From the NCBI GenBank assembly GCA_018287875.1, contig JAGVVL010000002.1, positions 6,014,001 to 6,078,000 of the forward strand: a DNA stretch of 64,000 nucleotides. The letters run 5' to 3'. Positions within the stretch are counted from its first letter, which is position 1. Every line of letters begins with the position of its first letter. Below, piece after piece: positions 45,801 to 56,498 of this stretch. Source of the stretch: Nigrospora sphaerica. Lineage: Eukaryota; Ascomycota; Sordariomycetes; Amphisphaeriales; Apiosporaceae. The notes beneath the pieces were generated by a model. It searched no databases and was not told where the DNA came from. It worked only from the letters and a program-made list of their open reading frames with translations. Made by a program: the position numbers and the translations under genes.

Positions 45801-48320
45801 TCCTGGATCCCATCCTCACCGACATCGTCAAGGACAACCCCGGCACGGACATCACTGACATGTGGAACGCCGCGTTCGACAATGTGGCCAGCAACAGGAC
45901 GGCAAGCATCCGGCTCAACAATCACCGCAACTGCATCTTGAACACATTCTATGTGGGCATCCCGGATTTCCGCTACACCGCCCGATGCCAGGCCAACAAC
46001 TTCATCCTGCTCGGCTTCACCGTTCTTCTGTGTTCCGTTATCCTGATCAAATTCTTGGCGGCTTTGCAATTCGGATCCAAACGACAGCCGGCCCCTCAAG
46101 ACAAGTTTGTTATCTGCCAGGTCCCTGCTTATACCGAAGGCGAAGACTCGCTGCGGACGGCGCTCGACTCCCTCACCGCGTTGCAGTACGATAACAAGCG
46201 CAAGCTGATCTGTGTCATCTGTGACGGTGTGATTGTGGGAGAAGGCAATGACCGCCCGACGCCCAAGATCGTCCTTGACATTCTCGGTGTTGATCCCAAG
46301 GTTGACCCGCCGGCGCTGCCCTTCAAGTCGGTCGGAACCGGAATCGAGCAACTAAACTACGGAAAGGTCTATTCCGGTCTGTACGAGTACGAAGGTAACG
46401 TTGTGCCGTACATCGTCATTGTCAAGTGCGGCAAGGAGTCGGAGCAGAGCAAGTCGAAGCCTGGAAACCGTGGCAAGCGTGATTCGCAGATTCTGCTGAT
46501 GAGCTTCCTTAACCGTGTCCACCACCGCGCTCCCATGAACCCGCTCGAACTAGAAATCTTCCACCAGATCAACAACATCATTGGTGTCGACCCCGAGCTG
46601 TACGAGTATCTGCTGATGGTGGACGCCGATACGTGTGTCCGCGAGGATTCCCTTAACCGCCTCGTCGCCGCTTGCGCCAACAATGCCAAGATTGCCGGTA
46701 TCTGTGGTGAGACGGGTCTTCAGAACGAAGAGAGATCGTGGTGGAGTATGATCCAGGTCTACGAATACTTCATCTCTCACCATCTGGCCAAGGCCTTCGA
46801 GTCCCTGTTTGGCAGCGTTACCTGTCTTCCGGGATGGTGGGTTGCCCCTCGCCTTCCCCTCGTCTTGCAATGCCGTGCTAACCTGCGCCTAGTTTCTCCA
46901 TGTATCGTCTGCGAACTGCCGACAAGGGCAGGCCTCTCATCATCGCCGATGCCGTCATCAAGGACTACAGCATTTGCAACGTCGATACTCTCCACAAGAA
47001 GAACCTGTTGTCGCTCGGAGAGGATCGATACCTGACGACCATCATGATCAAGTACTTTCCCTACATGTCGTACAAGTTCATCGCGGATGCGTACTGTCAA
47101 ACTGCCGCGCCTGAGACGTGGAGCGTCCTGCTCTCGCAGCGAAGACGATGGATTAACTCTACGATCCACAACCTGGTCGAGCTCATTATGCTTCCCGACA
47201 TGTGCGGTTTCTGCTGTTTCTCGATGAGATTTGTCGTCTTCATTGATCTCGCCGGAACCATTATTCTTCCTGCCACGACCATCTACCTGGGTTACCTCAT
47301 TTATCGAGTGGCGGCCCACGAGGGCCAATTCCCGATGATCTCGATTGTGATGTTGGCTGGTGTGTACGGTCTCCAGGCACTCATCTTCATTCTTAAGCGC
47401 CGCTGGCAACACGTGAGTCCCTCGCAAGCCCTCCCGTCCGCGTGGTAGGGATTACTGACGCATGATTACAGGTTGGTTGGATGATTATCTACCTCATGGC
47501 CTACCCGGTCTACAGTTTCATTCTGCCCATCTTCTCGTTCTGGCGCCAAGACGACTTCAGCTGGGGTAACACCCGTGTCGTCATCGGCGAGAAGGGAGAC
47601 AAGAAGGTTGTTGCGCTGGATGACGAGCCGTTCGTGCCCAGCAGCATTCCGCTGCAGCGATGGGACGACTACGCGATGTTGAACAACCTCCCGGGTCGTC
47701 GTGGAGGCGCCGAGAAGGCCGACTACGGCACTCCGTTCGGCGATAGCTACGAAATGGACGACATGAGGAGCGTCTACTCGTCGGTCCGACAGCCGAGCGT
47801 CCTGACGGGACTTCAGGGCAACGGGCGTGCGGGGTCAACCTACATGCCGCCGTCGTCGCAGTCGCCCAACCCCTTTGCTGGTGGGCGCAGCACTCCGTTT
47901 GCGCCCTACAGCGACAACCCGCTGAACCGGCAGTCGACGGCGTCGTTCGGGGACATGCAGCGGATGGCCAGCCCCTTCCAGGACAGGCCGTCGACGTCCA
48001 ACCTGCGCAATGTGGCAAACGCGTCGCCGCTGGGGTACGAGATGAACCGCCAGTCGCAAGTGACGTTGTCGCGGCCCGGACTGAGCCCCGGCGCTGGACA
48101 CCAAAGCACGGCGTCGTTTGATTTCCAGCGCGGCCACGTCGGACCGGACGAGGCAACGATTGTGGATGCCATCCAGGCCGTGCTGAGGGAAGTGGACCTC
48201 GATACGGTGACGAAAAAACAGGTGCGTGCGCTCGTGGAGCAACGCCTCCAGACGGAGCTGGTGGGCGAGAAGCGGACCTTTATGGACCGACAGATCGACC
48301 ACGAGCTCGCCAATATGTGA
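42825..48320 (+). CDS. chsVII: Class VII chitin synthase with short, degenerate motor-like domain
   Basis: Partner gene of chsV, same enzymatic activity (UDP-GlcNAc to chitin), transcribed in the opposite direction. Exons: 42825..43126, 43177..46836, 46893..47412, 47472..48320; predicted 1,776 aa with all phases consistent. The N-terminal part resembles the myosin-like region of class V ([22 protein letters not shown]) but has no P-loop GxxGxGKT, as usual for class VII. Helices follow near 640-720, then a cytochrome-b5-like segment and the catalytic region with [15 protein letters not shown] and QRRRW (1403-1407). The C-terminal helices are followed by a Ser/Pro-rich linker and a short DEK-like end ([27 protein letters not shown]). 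Intron 1 has the weaker donor GTTCGT but a good TACTGAC branch point. Intron 2 interrupts the conserved CLPGC motif, which chsV codes without an intron. Confidence 0.95.
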
Positions 48321-49224
48321 GCCTGGGCTGCCGGATGAATTTGTGGATGTATATAGGAGGGGACTACTTGCATATTGTACTACGGGCGTTGGGAGGAATC
48401 GGTACTCGGGGTTCCTTAGTTGGTTAGCGGCCACTGTGTCCAGTCATTTGCATATTGCAGACCGGCGAGGGTGTAATACGCGCGTCGGGGGTTGGGGAGC
48501 CCAGGCCTTCCAACCGTCGAGGTGTGGCCTACCGCAATCACGATCCCTTTCGGAAGCACTTGAGAGAGCGAGATAAAAAGCCAGGGACTTAAGACGTTTG
48601 TAATACAGCGAGCCATTGCTTGATTCGACTTGATGCGAGGTTCCGTGCGATGTCGGTCTTGTGCGTAGGTGAGGGCGGGTACTGGGGTGCTTGTGTGCTA
48701 CAGCTCAACTCGAAGTCTCCAGCTTCCTCCCACTATCTGCCCCGCTACTCCGTGGTTGCAGTGATTTTTGGGGGGGCAATTCTATCGTGCTAAGTATACA
48801 ACTTGGTTATCGCTACTTGCCGCTCAGATAGGATCCAGACAGCTGAGTGGTCGTACGCCGGGATTCGCGCGCTTGCGTCACTGTTCAGCGGAAGTAGTGC
48901 CGTGAGGCATTTGACTAAGTAGTCGTTAAGTGTGTAGGCTCAAATACATGTACCTCATTAGTAAGTATGTAGGTACATGCCCAAGTAACCTTAGGCTTAG
49001 ATACATCCTAACTTTCATGATGGGCAGTATTCAGGTCGCGTTTGACGTCGAGCGTATCTAACTTACATATGACCAGCTCGGGCCAACTTAGTACACGAGG
49101 TAATAGGATGGAGGGGTTTGGGTGGTGCGTGGACGGTTGCGGGCGTGGCCAAAGCCCAAGCCCCAAAAACTACCCATGCCCAGGTACTTAAGAACGAAGC
49201 AGACGGGAGGTAGACCGACGGCAC
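48321..49224. other. Spacer, chsVII to the kinase gene
   Basis: About 900 bp, relatively AT-rich with repeated TACCTA/TAGGTA-type words (48950-48990) and a TACTCCGT element at 48746-48753. It contains the chsVII 3' flank and the kinase promoter. No gene seen. Confidence 0.55.
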
Positions 49225-50700
49225 ATGCTCGTCCGGCCGACCGACGCTTTTCCTGCTTCCCGCAATGCCGCCATGAGAGCTCTACACAGGCCATTGAGGT
49301 GTCGGCTGGTCGCCCTCGCCGGCCGACGCCCGTCCAGCATCGTATCGTTTACGGCGTCGCTTGTGCGGGCGTCGTCGTCGTCGGCGTCGGCGTCGTCGTC
49401 GTCGTCGTCGTCAACGGCGGCGACGGCGGTGGCGCACAATGAGACGTCACCCGCGGGGCAGAAGTGGTCGCATCCGCCCAGCACGGCGGCCGTTACCGAC
49501 GACGAGATCGCCGACCTCGGCAACAAGCACCAGCACGCGCTCAGCCTCGCCGACCTGGTGAAGCATGGACGGCCGCCGCTGTCGAGCGAAGCCCTCTTCC
49601 ACTCGGCCAATTTCACGCTGAGCCTGTTGCCCATCCGGCTGGCCCGCCGCATCCAGGCGCTGCGCAAGCTGCCCTTCATCGTCATGTCCAACCCCAGCAT
49701 CAACCGCATCTACAGCAACTACCTGCACTCCCTCTCGACGCTGCTTCCCTGGAAGCACCGCACCATTTCCAACCTCGACGCCGAGATCCGCTTCACGTCG
49801 GTGCTGGCCGAGCTGGTCGCCACCCACCAGGACACCATTCCCATCCTGGCCAAGGGCTTCCTCGAGTGTCGCCGCTATGTCTCGCCCACCGAGGTCACGC
49901 GCTTCCTGGACGAGCACCTCCGCACACGCATCGGCACGCGCCTCATCGCCGAGCAGCACATCGCCCTCCACTACAGCTCGGCCCCGCACTTCGACCCGCC
50001 CGCGAGCCCGACGCCGTGCCCCGAATACCCCAGCTTCATCGGCGTCATCGACACGGCCCTGTGCCCCGCCCAGATCGTCGACTCATGCGCCCACTGGGTC
50101 GCCGAGCTTTGCGAGCTCAAGTACGGCGTGCGTCCCCAATGGATCATCGACGGCGAGCCCGAGACGCAGTTCGCCTACGTACCCATGCACCTCGAGTACA
50201 TTGCCACCGAGCTCCTCAAGAACGCCTTCCGCGCCACCGTCGAGACGGGCCACAACCAGGAGCCCGTCGTCATCACGATTGCGCCCGAGCCGCCCGACGC
50301 CGGCCCCGCCCGTGTGACGCTCAGCCCGCCGGCCGAGGACAAGGGCGCCTTCCGGAGCGAGGACATCCGGCCGCTCGACGACAACGCCCCGGGCGTGACA
50401 ATCCGCATCCGCGACCGCGGCGGCGGCATCGCGCCTGAGGTTCTGCCCAACGTCTGGAACTACAGCTTCACCACTTTTGACGACGACGTCGTCCCCGGCG
50501 GTCACAGCAGCGGCTCCGACGCCCTCAGCGTCATCTCGGGCGCCAGCAACGGGGCCAGCTCCATCGCCGGCCTGGGCTACGGCCTGCCGCTGAGCCGTGC
50601 CTACGCCGAGTACTTTGGAGGCGGCATCCACGTTCAGAGCCTCTACGGCTGGGGCACCGACGTCTACCTCCGACTGAAGGGGGTTGGGAAGATCCAGTAA
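49225..50700 (+). CDS. Mitochondrial PDK/BCKDK-family protein kinase
   Basis: Phosphorylates and inactivates a mitochondrial 2-oxoacid dehydrogenase (pyruvate or branched-chain); which one cannot be told here. Single exon, up to 491 aa. A second ATG at 49273 starts MRALHRPLRCRLVALAGRRP, a good mitochondrial presequence, and may be the true start. An acid-poor Ala/Ser linker with a Ser tract follows. The N-terminal four-helix region shows LPIRLARRIQALRKLP, then SNPSINRIYSNYLHS. The GHKL ATPase fold has the N-box HLEYIATELLKNAFRA (about 322), G1 RDRGGGI (about 396) and G2 GLGYGLPLSRAYAEYFGG (about 449). The lid region contains a Gly/Ser-rich insert (HSSGSDALSVISGASNG) that lengthens the protein compared with animal PDKs; such inserts occur in the fungal members. 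Confidence 0.9.
   Translation: MLVRPTDAFPASRNAAMRALHRPLRCRLVALAGRRPSSIVSFTASLVRASSSSASASSSSSSSTAATAVAHNETSPAGQKWSHPPSTAAVTDDEIADLGNKHQHALSLADLVKHGRPPLSSEALFHSANFTLSLLPIRLARRIQALRKLPFIVMSNPSINRIYSNYLHSLSTLLPWKHRTISNLDAEIRFTSVLAELVATHQDTIPILAKGFLECRRYVSPTEVTRFLDEHLRTRIGTRLIAEQHIALHYSSAPHFDPPASPTPCPEYPSFIGVIDTALCPAQIVDSCAHWVAELCELKYGVRPQWIIDGEPETQFAYVPMHLEYIATELLKNAFRATVETGHNQEPVVITIAPEPPDAGPARVTLSPPAEDKGAFRSEDIRPLDDNAPGVTIRIRDRGGGIAPEVLPNVWNYSFTTFDDDVVPGGHSSGSDALSVISGASNGASSIAGLGYGLPLSRAYAEYFGGGIHVQSLYGWGTDVYLRLKGVGKIQ
49372..49413 (+). repeat. TCG/GCG codon repeat coding Ser-rich tract
   Basis: Fourteen codons, nearly all TCG with two GCG, in the linker between presequence and kinase domain. 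Slippage-prone. Confidence 0.75.
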
Positions 50701-52333
50701 TGTGTAGCTGCGTATCACTTCTACATATATTCATTGTCTAACGCCGAGATGTGAGTGGGTCGTCTCGAGCTCAAGGTAGTACTCATTTGCCAATAGCTGT
50801 TGTGAATAGGCGGGGGCCGGGCCTTACCCGAGGGTTCCCAGCCGAGAATACTGTGTAAAGTTATTGTACTTGGACAGAATTCGCGACATACTCGACGTCA
50901 ACCGTACTCGGATCATCTAATGTAGCAGGCTTGTGTGATCGGTGCGCAGGTCGTCTGGTGAACACTTCCACCCGGTACCATGGGAAGTGCTGGGTATAGT
51001 CCGTCGGCGTCTTGATTATTTTCCCTTATTGCGGTTAATACGAACCCTCATCTCCGGGCCCCAAATAGGTACTCACTCGCTTTACGCTCCCCCATCTTCA
51101 CCCGCCGGTGCGGGTTGCCCTGGTCGCCTTCTCCTAGGCCCCGGCCCGGCCCGGTTTTTCCGGGCTTCCGGAGGGCCACCAAACCATTTTCCATTCCACA
51201 TGCAATCCGCTACCCAAATTCACTACGTAACTGGTACACGGAAAGCGGTGACCGCCAAGCCGCAGAACGTGGCGATCAGAACGGTCGTCTCGCCGCAGCT
51301 CGGAAACGTCGTCCTGCATCGAGAAAATCCCCGAACCAATGGCGTCACGGTGTAGGTCAGCAGCTATATAGGTTCTGGCTCTGCTTCGTGCCAAGAGAGT
51401 AGCATCTACCATTGACACTCGAGGCGGGACTCCTATTAGAGCACGGCGATAGTAGGGAAATATCTGGCCGTTGTAGCGTCAGATGGTCTAGCCATTGTTT
51501 CCTTCGGGGCGAAGGTAGCAAGCTGGACCGTCACCCTCGACCAGCGAATTAACGGAGGGCTGCCGGACTCGTCCACGGGGTCACTCCGGCGCCGTGGCCT
51601 CTCGCCCAAGGACTTTTCCCCGGCCAGCCGCCCGCTGTAGGCGGCGTCGCTTAGCACGCTCACGAAACTCGATTACATCGGCTACTGATGACCGAAAAGG
51701 GCTGGGCGGAGCACTTCTCCAAGGGGACGGCACGTGGCCCATACGGGTGCGTACGCTCTGTTCATACCTCGAAAAGAGGGAGAATCTCTCCGGCGGGCAT
51801 CCTGTCCCCCGGATACTTTAAGCCTTTTCCGAATCGCGGATGCGGGGCCCGCGGGAGCGTGCAAACAGGTACTCGCCAATGAATTTAGTGTTCGGAAGGG
51901 TCCCCGAATTCCAAGGAGATTATGCTCCGGCGGATGCCGGGACTAAGTCGTGACGGAATCATTCGGTAGTGTAACTACCGCCAAGCCCCATACACCCAAC
52001 CCGATACAGATGCCAGCATGGTATCACGATCATTGATATTAGTTTTGCATACATGCAGGCCAAGGGAGCTTAGAATAGCTACGTCGCCGAGCGTCAGGTG
52101 AAGAGGAGGCCGGACGTAAGGTCCGGAGCCGTTGACATCAGGACTCAGCGCGGGAGCGTGCCATGAACCGATCGTGTATATAGAGAGAGAGGATGCCCAA
52201 GCGGTACATCTATGTCTACAGTAATCCGGGCTACAGTGTAGTTGAAGACGAGTTACCTATCTAGTAACCAGCCCACTCTGCCGGGGCAATCTCACCCTAT
52301 TCGTATCGACCCCAGTTCACCACCCAGTCCACC
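50701..52333. other. Spacer, kinase gene to catalase gene
   Basis: 1.6 kb. Only short overlapping open frames (up to 137 codons) with no domain. The right end is the catalase promoter, with a TATATA about 152 bp before the ATG. No other gene or repeat recognised. Confidence 0.55.
52177..52182 (+). promoter_or_regulatory. Possible TATA box of the catalase gene
   Basis: TATATA followed by a GA-rich run, 152-157 bp upstream of the ATG at 52334. Confidence 0.4.
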
Positions 52334-54453
52334 ATGTCGAACTCGAACCAATTTGGTCTCGCTCAGCACCCCCTTGAATCCATCATGCAGACGGTGCAAG
52401 CGGGCGCTACCGGCGAGTCTCGCGGCAACCGTGCAAGCCACATGCAGAGTGCCAATGAGGGCCCAGCCGATATCATTGCCAAAGTATCTGGAACCGTGCA
52501 GGGAGGCAAACGCACCGATGATGGGCCCTATCATACCAACAACGAAGGCATCCCGTGGCCGGACCCGTGAGTCCGACCAGTGGCACGTAGTGGGTTGATT
52601 ACTTGGCTGCTAACTGTAATCTCCAGTGCCCACAGCAAAACCATTGGCGGAATCCCCGTGGCCAGCGATGTCTTCCTATTCCAGTGAGATGCCCCGACTT
52701 ACAACGGCCCACCGTCCCAAGTATTAACCGCGAGGCGCAGGAAGCAACAGACGTTCAACCGTTCCAAGAACCTCGAGCGTAAGTCAGCCCAAGGCCGGCG
52801 ACTACAGTCGGCTGTGCTGACCTCTATACTCAGGCATGGTTCACCCGTGTGGAAGCGGAGCGTTCGGCTACTTCGAGTGCACACATGACGTGTCAGCTCT
52901 GACCGTAGGACTGTCCCTTTCTTTGTCCTTCCGCGAACGGGTTGGCTTACGGTGAGGGCAGAAAGCAAACTTCCTCCAGACGGTCGGCGAGAAGACGCCC
53001 ATCTTCATACGCTTCTCCACCGTCACGCTGGGTCGCGAGTACCCCGACCAAGGCCGGAACCCCCGCGGCTTTGCCGTCAAGTTCTACACCAAGGAGGGCA
53101 ACTACGACATTGTCGGACTGAATTTCCCCGTCTTCTTCTGCCGGGACCCCATCCAAGGCCCCGATGTCATCCGGTCGCAATCCCGGAACCCGCAGAACTT
53201 CCTGCTGGACATGAACTCGCTGTTCGACCTGCTGGCCTGCACACCCGAGGGCAACCACGCCGGGTTGATGTTCTTCTCGGATCACGGCACACCCGTGGGA
53301 TGGAAGCACAACCACGGCTACGGCTGCCACACCTTCCGCTGGATCAACAAGGAGGGCAAGTTCGTGTACATCAAGTATCACTTCATCGCCAAACACGGCC
53401 AGAAGCAGTTCAAGTACGACGAGGCCATCCGTACCATGGGCGAGGACCCCGACTACAGCAAGCGGCAACTGTGGGAAGCCATCGAGGCCGGCGAGGAGCC
53501 CGAGTGGACGGCCAAGGTCCAGATTATGCAGCCCGAGGAGGCCGACCCGGAGAAGCTGGGCTTTGATCCCTTCGATGTCACAAAGGTGTGGCCGCGCGAG
53601 CAGTTTCCCATGCACGACTTTGGCCGGCTGGTGTTGAACAAGAACCCAGGTAAGCTCTACACGAACCGGACAGCTGGAGGCAATGTTAACCCTTGGCATC
53701 AGAGAACTTCCACCGCGACGTCGAACAGGCCGCCTTCTCTCCCGGGTCCATGGTGCCGGGTATTGGGGATTCTCCGGACCCGCTGCTGCAATTCCGCGTA
53801 TGTCACCCCTGGCCCTGCTAATCAGATTCCCCCCTCTATCCGTTGTTCCAAACTGACCCGGGCAGACCTTTTTCTACCGTGACGCGCAATACCACCGGAT
53901 CGGCGTCAACCTGCACCAGGTCCCCGTCAACTGCCCCTTTATGGCGCAGTCCTTCTCGTCCCTCAACTTCGACGGGCAGATGCGCGTCGACGCCAACCAC
54001 GCGGGCAACCCGCAGTACGTGCCCAACTCGTACGCGCACAAGTTCCGGCCCGACACGGCCGAGGCGCCCTTCCAGGTGGCCGACAACATCTGCAGCCGCC
54101 AGAGCCACTACTGGCACGAGGGCAAGAAGAGCGAGTACACGCAGGCGCGCGAGCTGTGGGCGCGCGTCATGAACGACGAGCAGCGCCAAAACACATGCTA
54201 CAACACGGGCAAGTTCCTCAACCTCTGCAACCAGACCCTCATCCGCAAGAAGTACCTCGCCCAGATCCACAACATCGCCCCCGCCTACGCCCGCGGCGTC
54301 TACGACCAGCTCCTGCAGAAGGACTTTGAATTCTCCGAAGTTGAGAAGCTTGCCGAGACGGCCCAGGTCTGGTACAAGGAGGACAAGTTCCGGCCCTCCG
54401 AGGGCGATCGGCTGGTGGGCTTCCAGCCTTCGTGCCCCGTGTACGGAGCATGA
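52334..54453 (+). CDS. Small-subunit monofunctional heme catalase
   Basis: Decomposes hydrogen peroxide to water and oxygen. Seven exons: 52334..52566, 52627..52683, 52741..52778, 52834..52904, 52962..53649, 53703..53797, 53866..54453; predicted 589 aa, every join in phase. The active-site His is in [15 protein letters not shown] (about 113), the conserved Asn in [11 protein letters not shown], and the proximal heme Tyr in [13 protein letters not shown] (about 398). Other family blocks are [22 protein letters not shown] and [21 protein letters not shown]. The N-terminal extension of about 100 residues before the catalase core is longer than usual for small-subunit enzymes. It lacks a signal peptide, and the C-terminus (PVYGA) is not a peroxisomal PTS1, so a cytosolic location is likely. 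Exons 2-4 are only 57, 38 and 71 nt. It converges with the inhibitor gene 241 bp downstream. Confidence 0.92.
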
Positions 54454-54694
54454 GCCGGGGCTGGTGGCGGGTGTTTTGTATCTAAAACGGGCGACCGATA
54501 TCACATTAATATCCCAAGCGTGGATCGTAATACAAATTCGGCTTCAGTCGTGCGAGATGATAGCAGTATCCATGTGATAAAAAGGCGCTGTTTATGCGTA
54601 GCTGGCAGAATCTCCTCCCAATGCCCCGCATCTCCGTCCTTGACCCTCTATCCCTCGGCCGTCGGCGTACGGGACCAAGCCACCCGGGAGCTGT

Positions 54695-55061
54695 CTACTG
54701 CGTCTTGACCTCCTGGTCTTTCTCGACGGCCTGGACGTGCTCGTGGGACTCCAGGGTGTTGATCTGGCCCTCGGGGTACTCGACGCTGCAGATGGAACAT
54801 GTTAGAAAGAGGCGGGGCTTGGAAACGGTGGAAGCGGGGGAGGGGGGGGGATGGGCAAGGCGTACGAGAATCCCTTGATCAGGCTGTATTCGTGGCCGAT
54901 TTTGCCGCCCGAGTCCTCGGCGTGCTTCTTCGCGGCCGCCACCTGCTCGGGGGTGGCGTCGGACTTGCAGGTCACCTTGAGGAGATGGGGTCAGTATACG
55001 AGAGGGCGGATGCGGAGGAGTAGGAGCCAGTGGGCACGGCACGCACAATGTAGGTAGGCAT
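54695..55061 (-). CDS. Small proteinase B inhibitor-like protein (peptidase inhibitor I9 fold)
   Basis: Predicted 71-aa cytosolic protein of the I9/Pbi2 family, which inhibits the vacuolar subtilisin-type proteinase B and in yeast also supports vacuole fusion. It is too short and too split to appear as one open frame. Exons (complement): 55061..55047 (15 nt, MPTYI), 54975..54866, 54785..54695; phases 0 and 2 agree. The sequence reads as a stand-alone subtilisin propeptide: MPTYIVTCKSDATPEQV, a helix AAAKKHAEDSGGKIGHEY, then FSVEYPEGQINTLESH and an ending VEKDQEVKTQ. There is no signal peptide or protease domain, as expected for the inhibitor. Intron 1 has donor GTGCGT and a TACTGAC branch point; intron 2 has CTAAC. 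Confidence 0.88.
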
Positions 55062-56498
55062 GTTGTTGGTGGGCTGTGGTGGGCGGGCGAACAGTCTTTT
55101 GAAGTTTGGGAAATAAACTGGCGAGGGCCAGGTAGAGGTGGTCTTTCTGTATGGAAGAAGATGAAGAAGATGGGGTACGGTGGGAGGAAGCCGGCGGGAG
55201 AGGGGCATCACATGGGCTTTAAGAGGACCTCAAAGACACCGACCAAAACAGGAGACATCCGGCGCCGCATCGACCTATCGCCAGCGGCAACCCAGAGAGG
55301 AAGCTACGTCAGCTCTTCCCACTGCGTCATGCCGTGGCTAGCTAATCCCACTCCCGCCTGTCACGCGGGGAGGCAGCGCCGGAGAAGCAAGTGTGGCACA
55401 CCCACCACAGCCGAAACAAGGCGCGCAGGCTCGAGACGGCCTTCCAGTTCATCATGCTACAAACTAGGTACCCCTCTCACCCGCTTCCGCCTGCTTATCG
55501 TCCCGTACCACGTACCCATAGAAGAGAGAGAGAGAGAGACTATCGGGCAAGCAGCAGGATGGGCTACCGGCGTACCAACTCGCAACCCTGTCCAGTCGGG
55601 CGGGCTCCATGGGAGGCAGTCATGCGACAAGTGTGAGCCCGTTCCCTGGGATCGGTTGGGCAGGGTATTAGATCTACCGTTACATATCCACCACCACAAT
55701 CAGAGGGGTACAGCAGACAAACCACAGCCGGCGTTGGCCGTTCAGGGACTGGTACGGGACGAGGCCCGCCCGATGCGCTGGCCGTCTGCCCCTCACAATC
55801 CAACCCCACCAAGCACATGTCTCGACTAGACACCACGACGCGCTGCCCGCGTTTACTAGCGGTTCAGGCAAGCATGTCGATCCTCGTCCGTTCCCTGTAC
55901 GCTCTTCGTGTCTATGTGACAGTAGAGGAGCTGCTAAAGGAGCACTATTTCTGGCCGTATTTCTTTACCTCCTCATGGTAACTACTAGTTACGCATAGTA
56001 AGTAAAGGTAGCGGGGTAATGAATGCACTTTGGATTGATCTCCTTCAGATAATGTAGGTACACAATACGCAGTTGTACGCGCGCATGAGAGCCTTAAGAC
56101 CACGCCCCACCTACGCTTCTTATCTCGATTAGAGTGTCGAGGGCTGTCATGGCAGCGGCCGAGTCCCCTGCTTCTAAAGGAAGTACATAGTGGAAGAAAA
56201 AAAGACCCAACCATCCATCCATAAGGTAAGAACACCCTTCGGTTGATTGACTGCTCATTAGTCCGTGCGCGACGGTACTTGACCTGCGTTCGAGTATGGA
56301 CTTCTCGCGAGCACCCTGTGTGTAGATCTTATCTATTTTAGGCTTAGCTTCGTTTATCCTTGCTGCATTCTCCATCGGAACATGAGCTACCAACTCCAAA
56401 ATTTCTTTAGCCCAAAGAGACAAGAGAGCCATCGCAGGACGAATATTGTAACAACAGTTTTTGTCCAGGTCGCGACTTTGTTACCAAACACAGTCGCC
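55062..56498. other. Divergent spacer, inhibitor gene / bms1
   Basis: 1.4 kb with both promoters. It contains a short AG microsatellite (55523-55539). Open frames up to 222 codons (55161-55829) have no domain, biased low-complexity composition and no splice context. No gene recognised. Confidence 0.55.
55523..55539. repeat. Short AG dinucleotide repeat
   Basis: About eight AG units in the divergent spacer upstream of bms1. Confidence 0.8.

Noticed and set aside
55161..55829. 222-codon open frame upstream of bms1
   Set aside because: Low-complexity translation, crosses an AG microsatellite, no domain.
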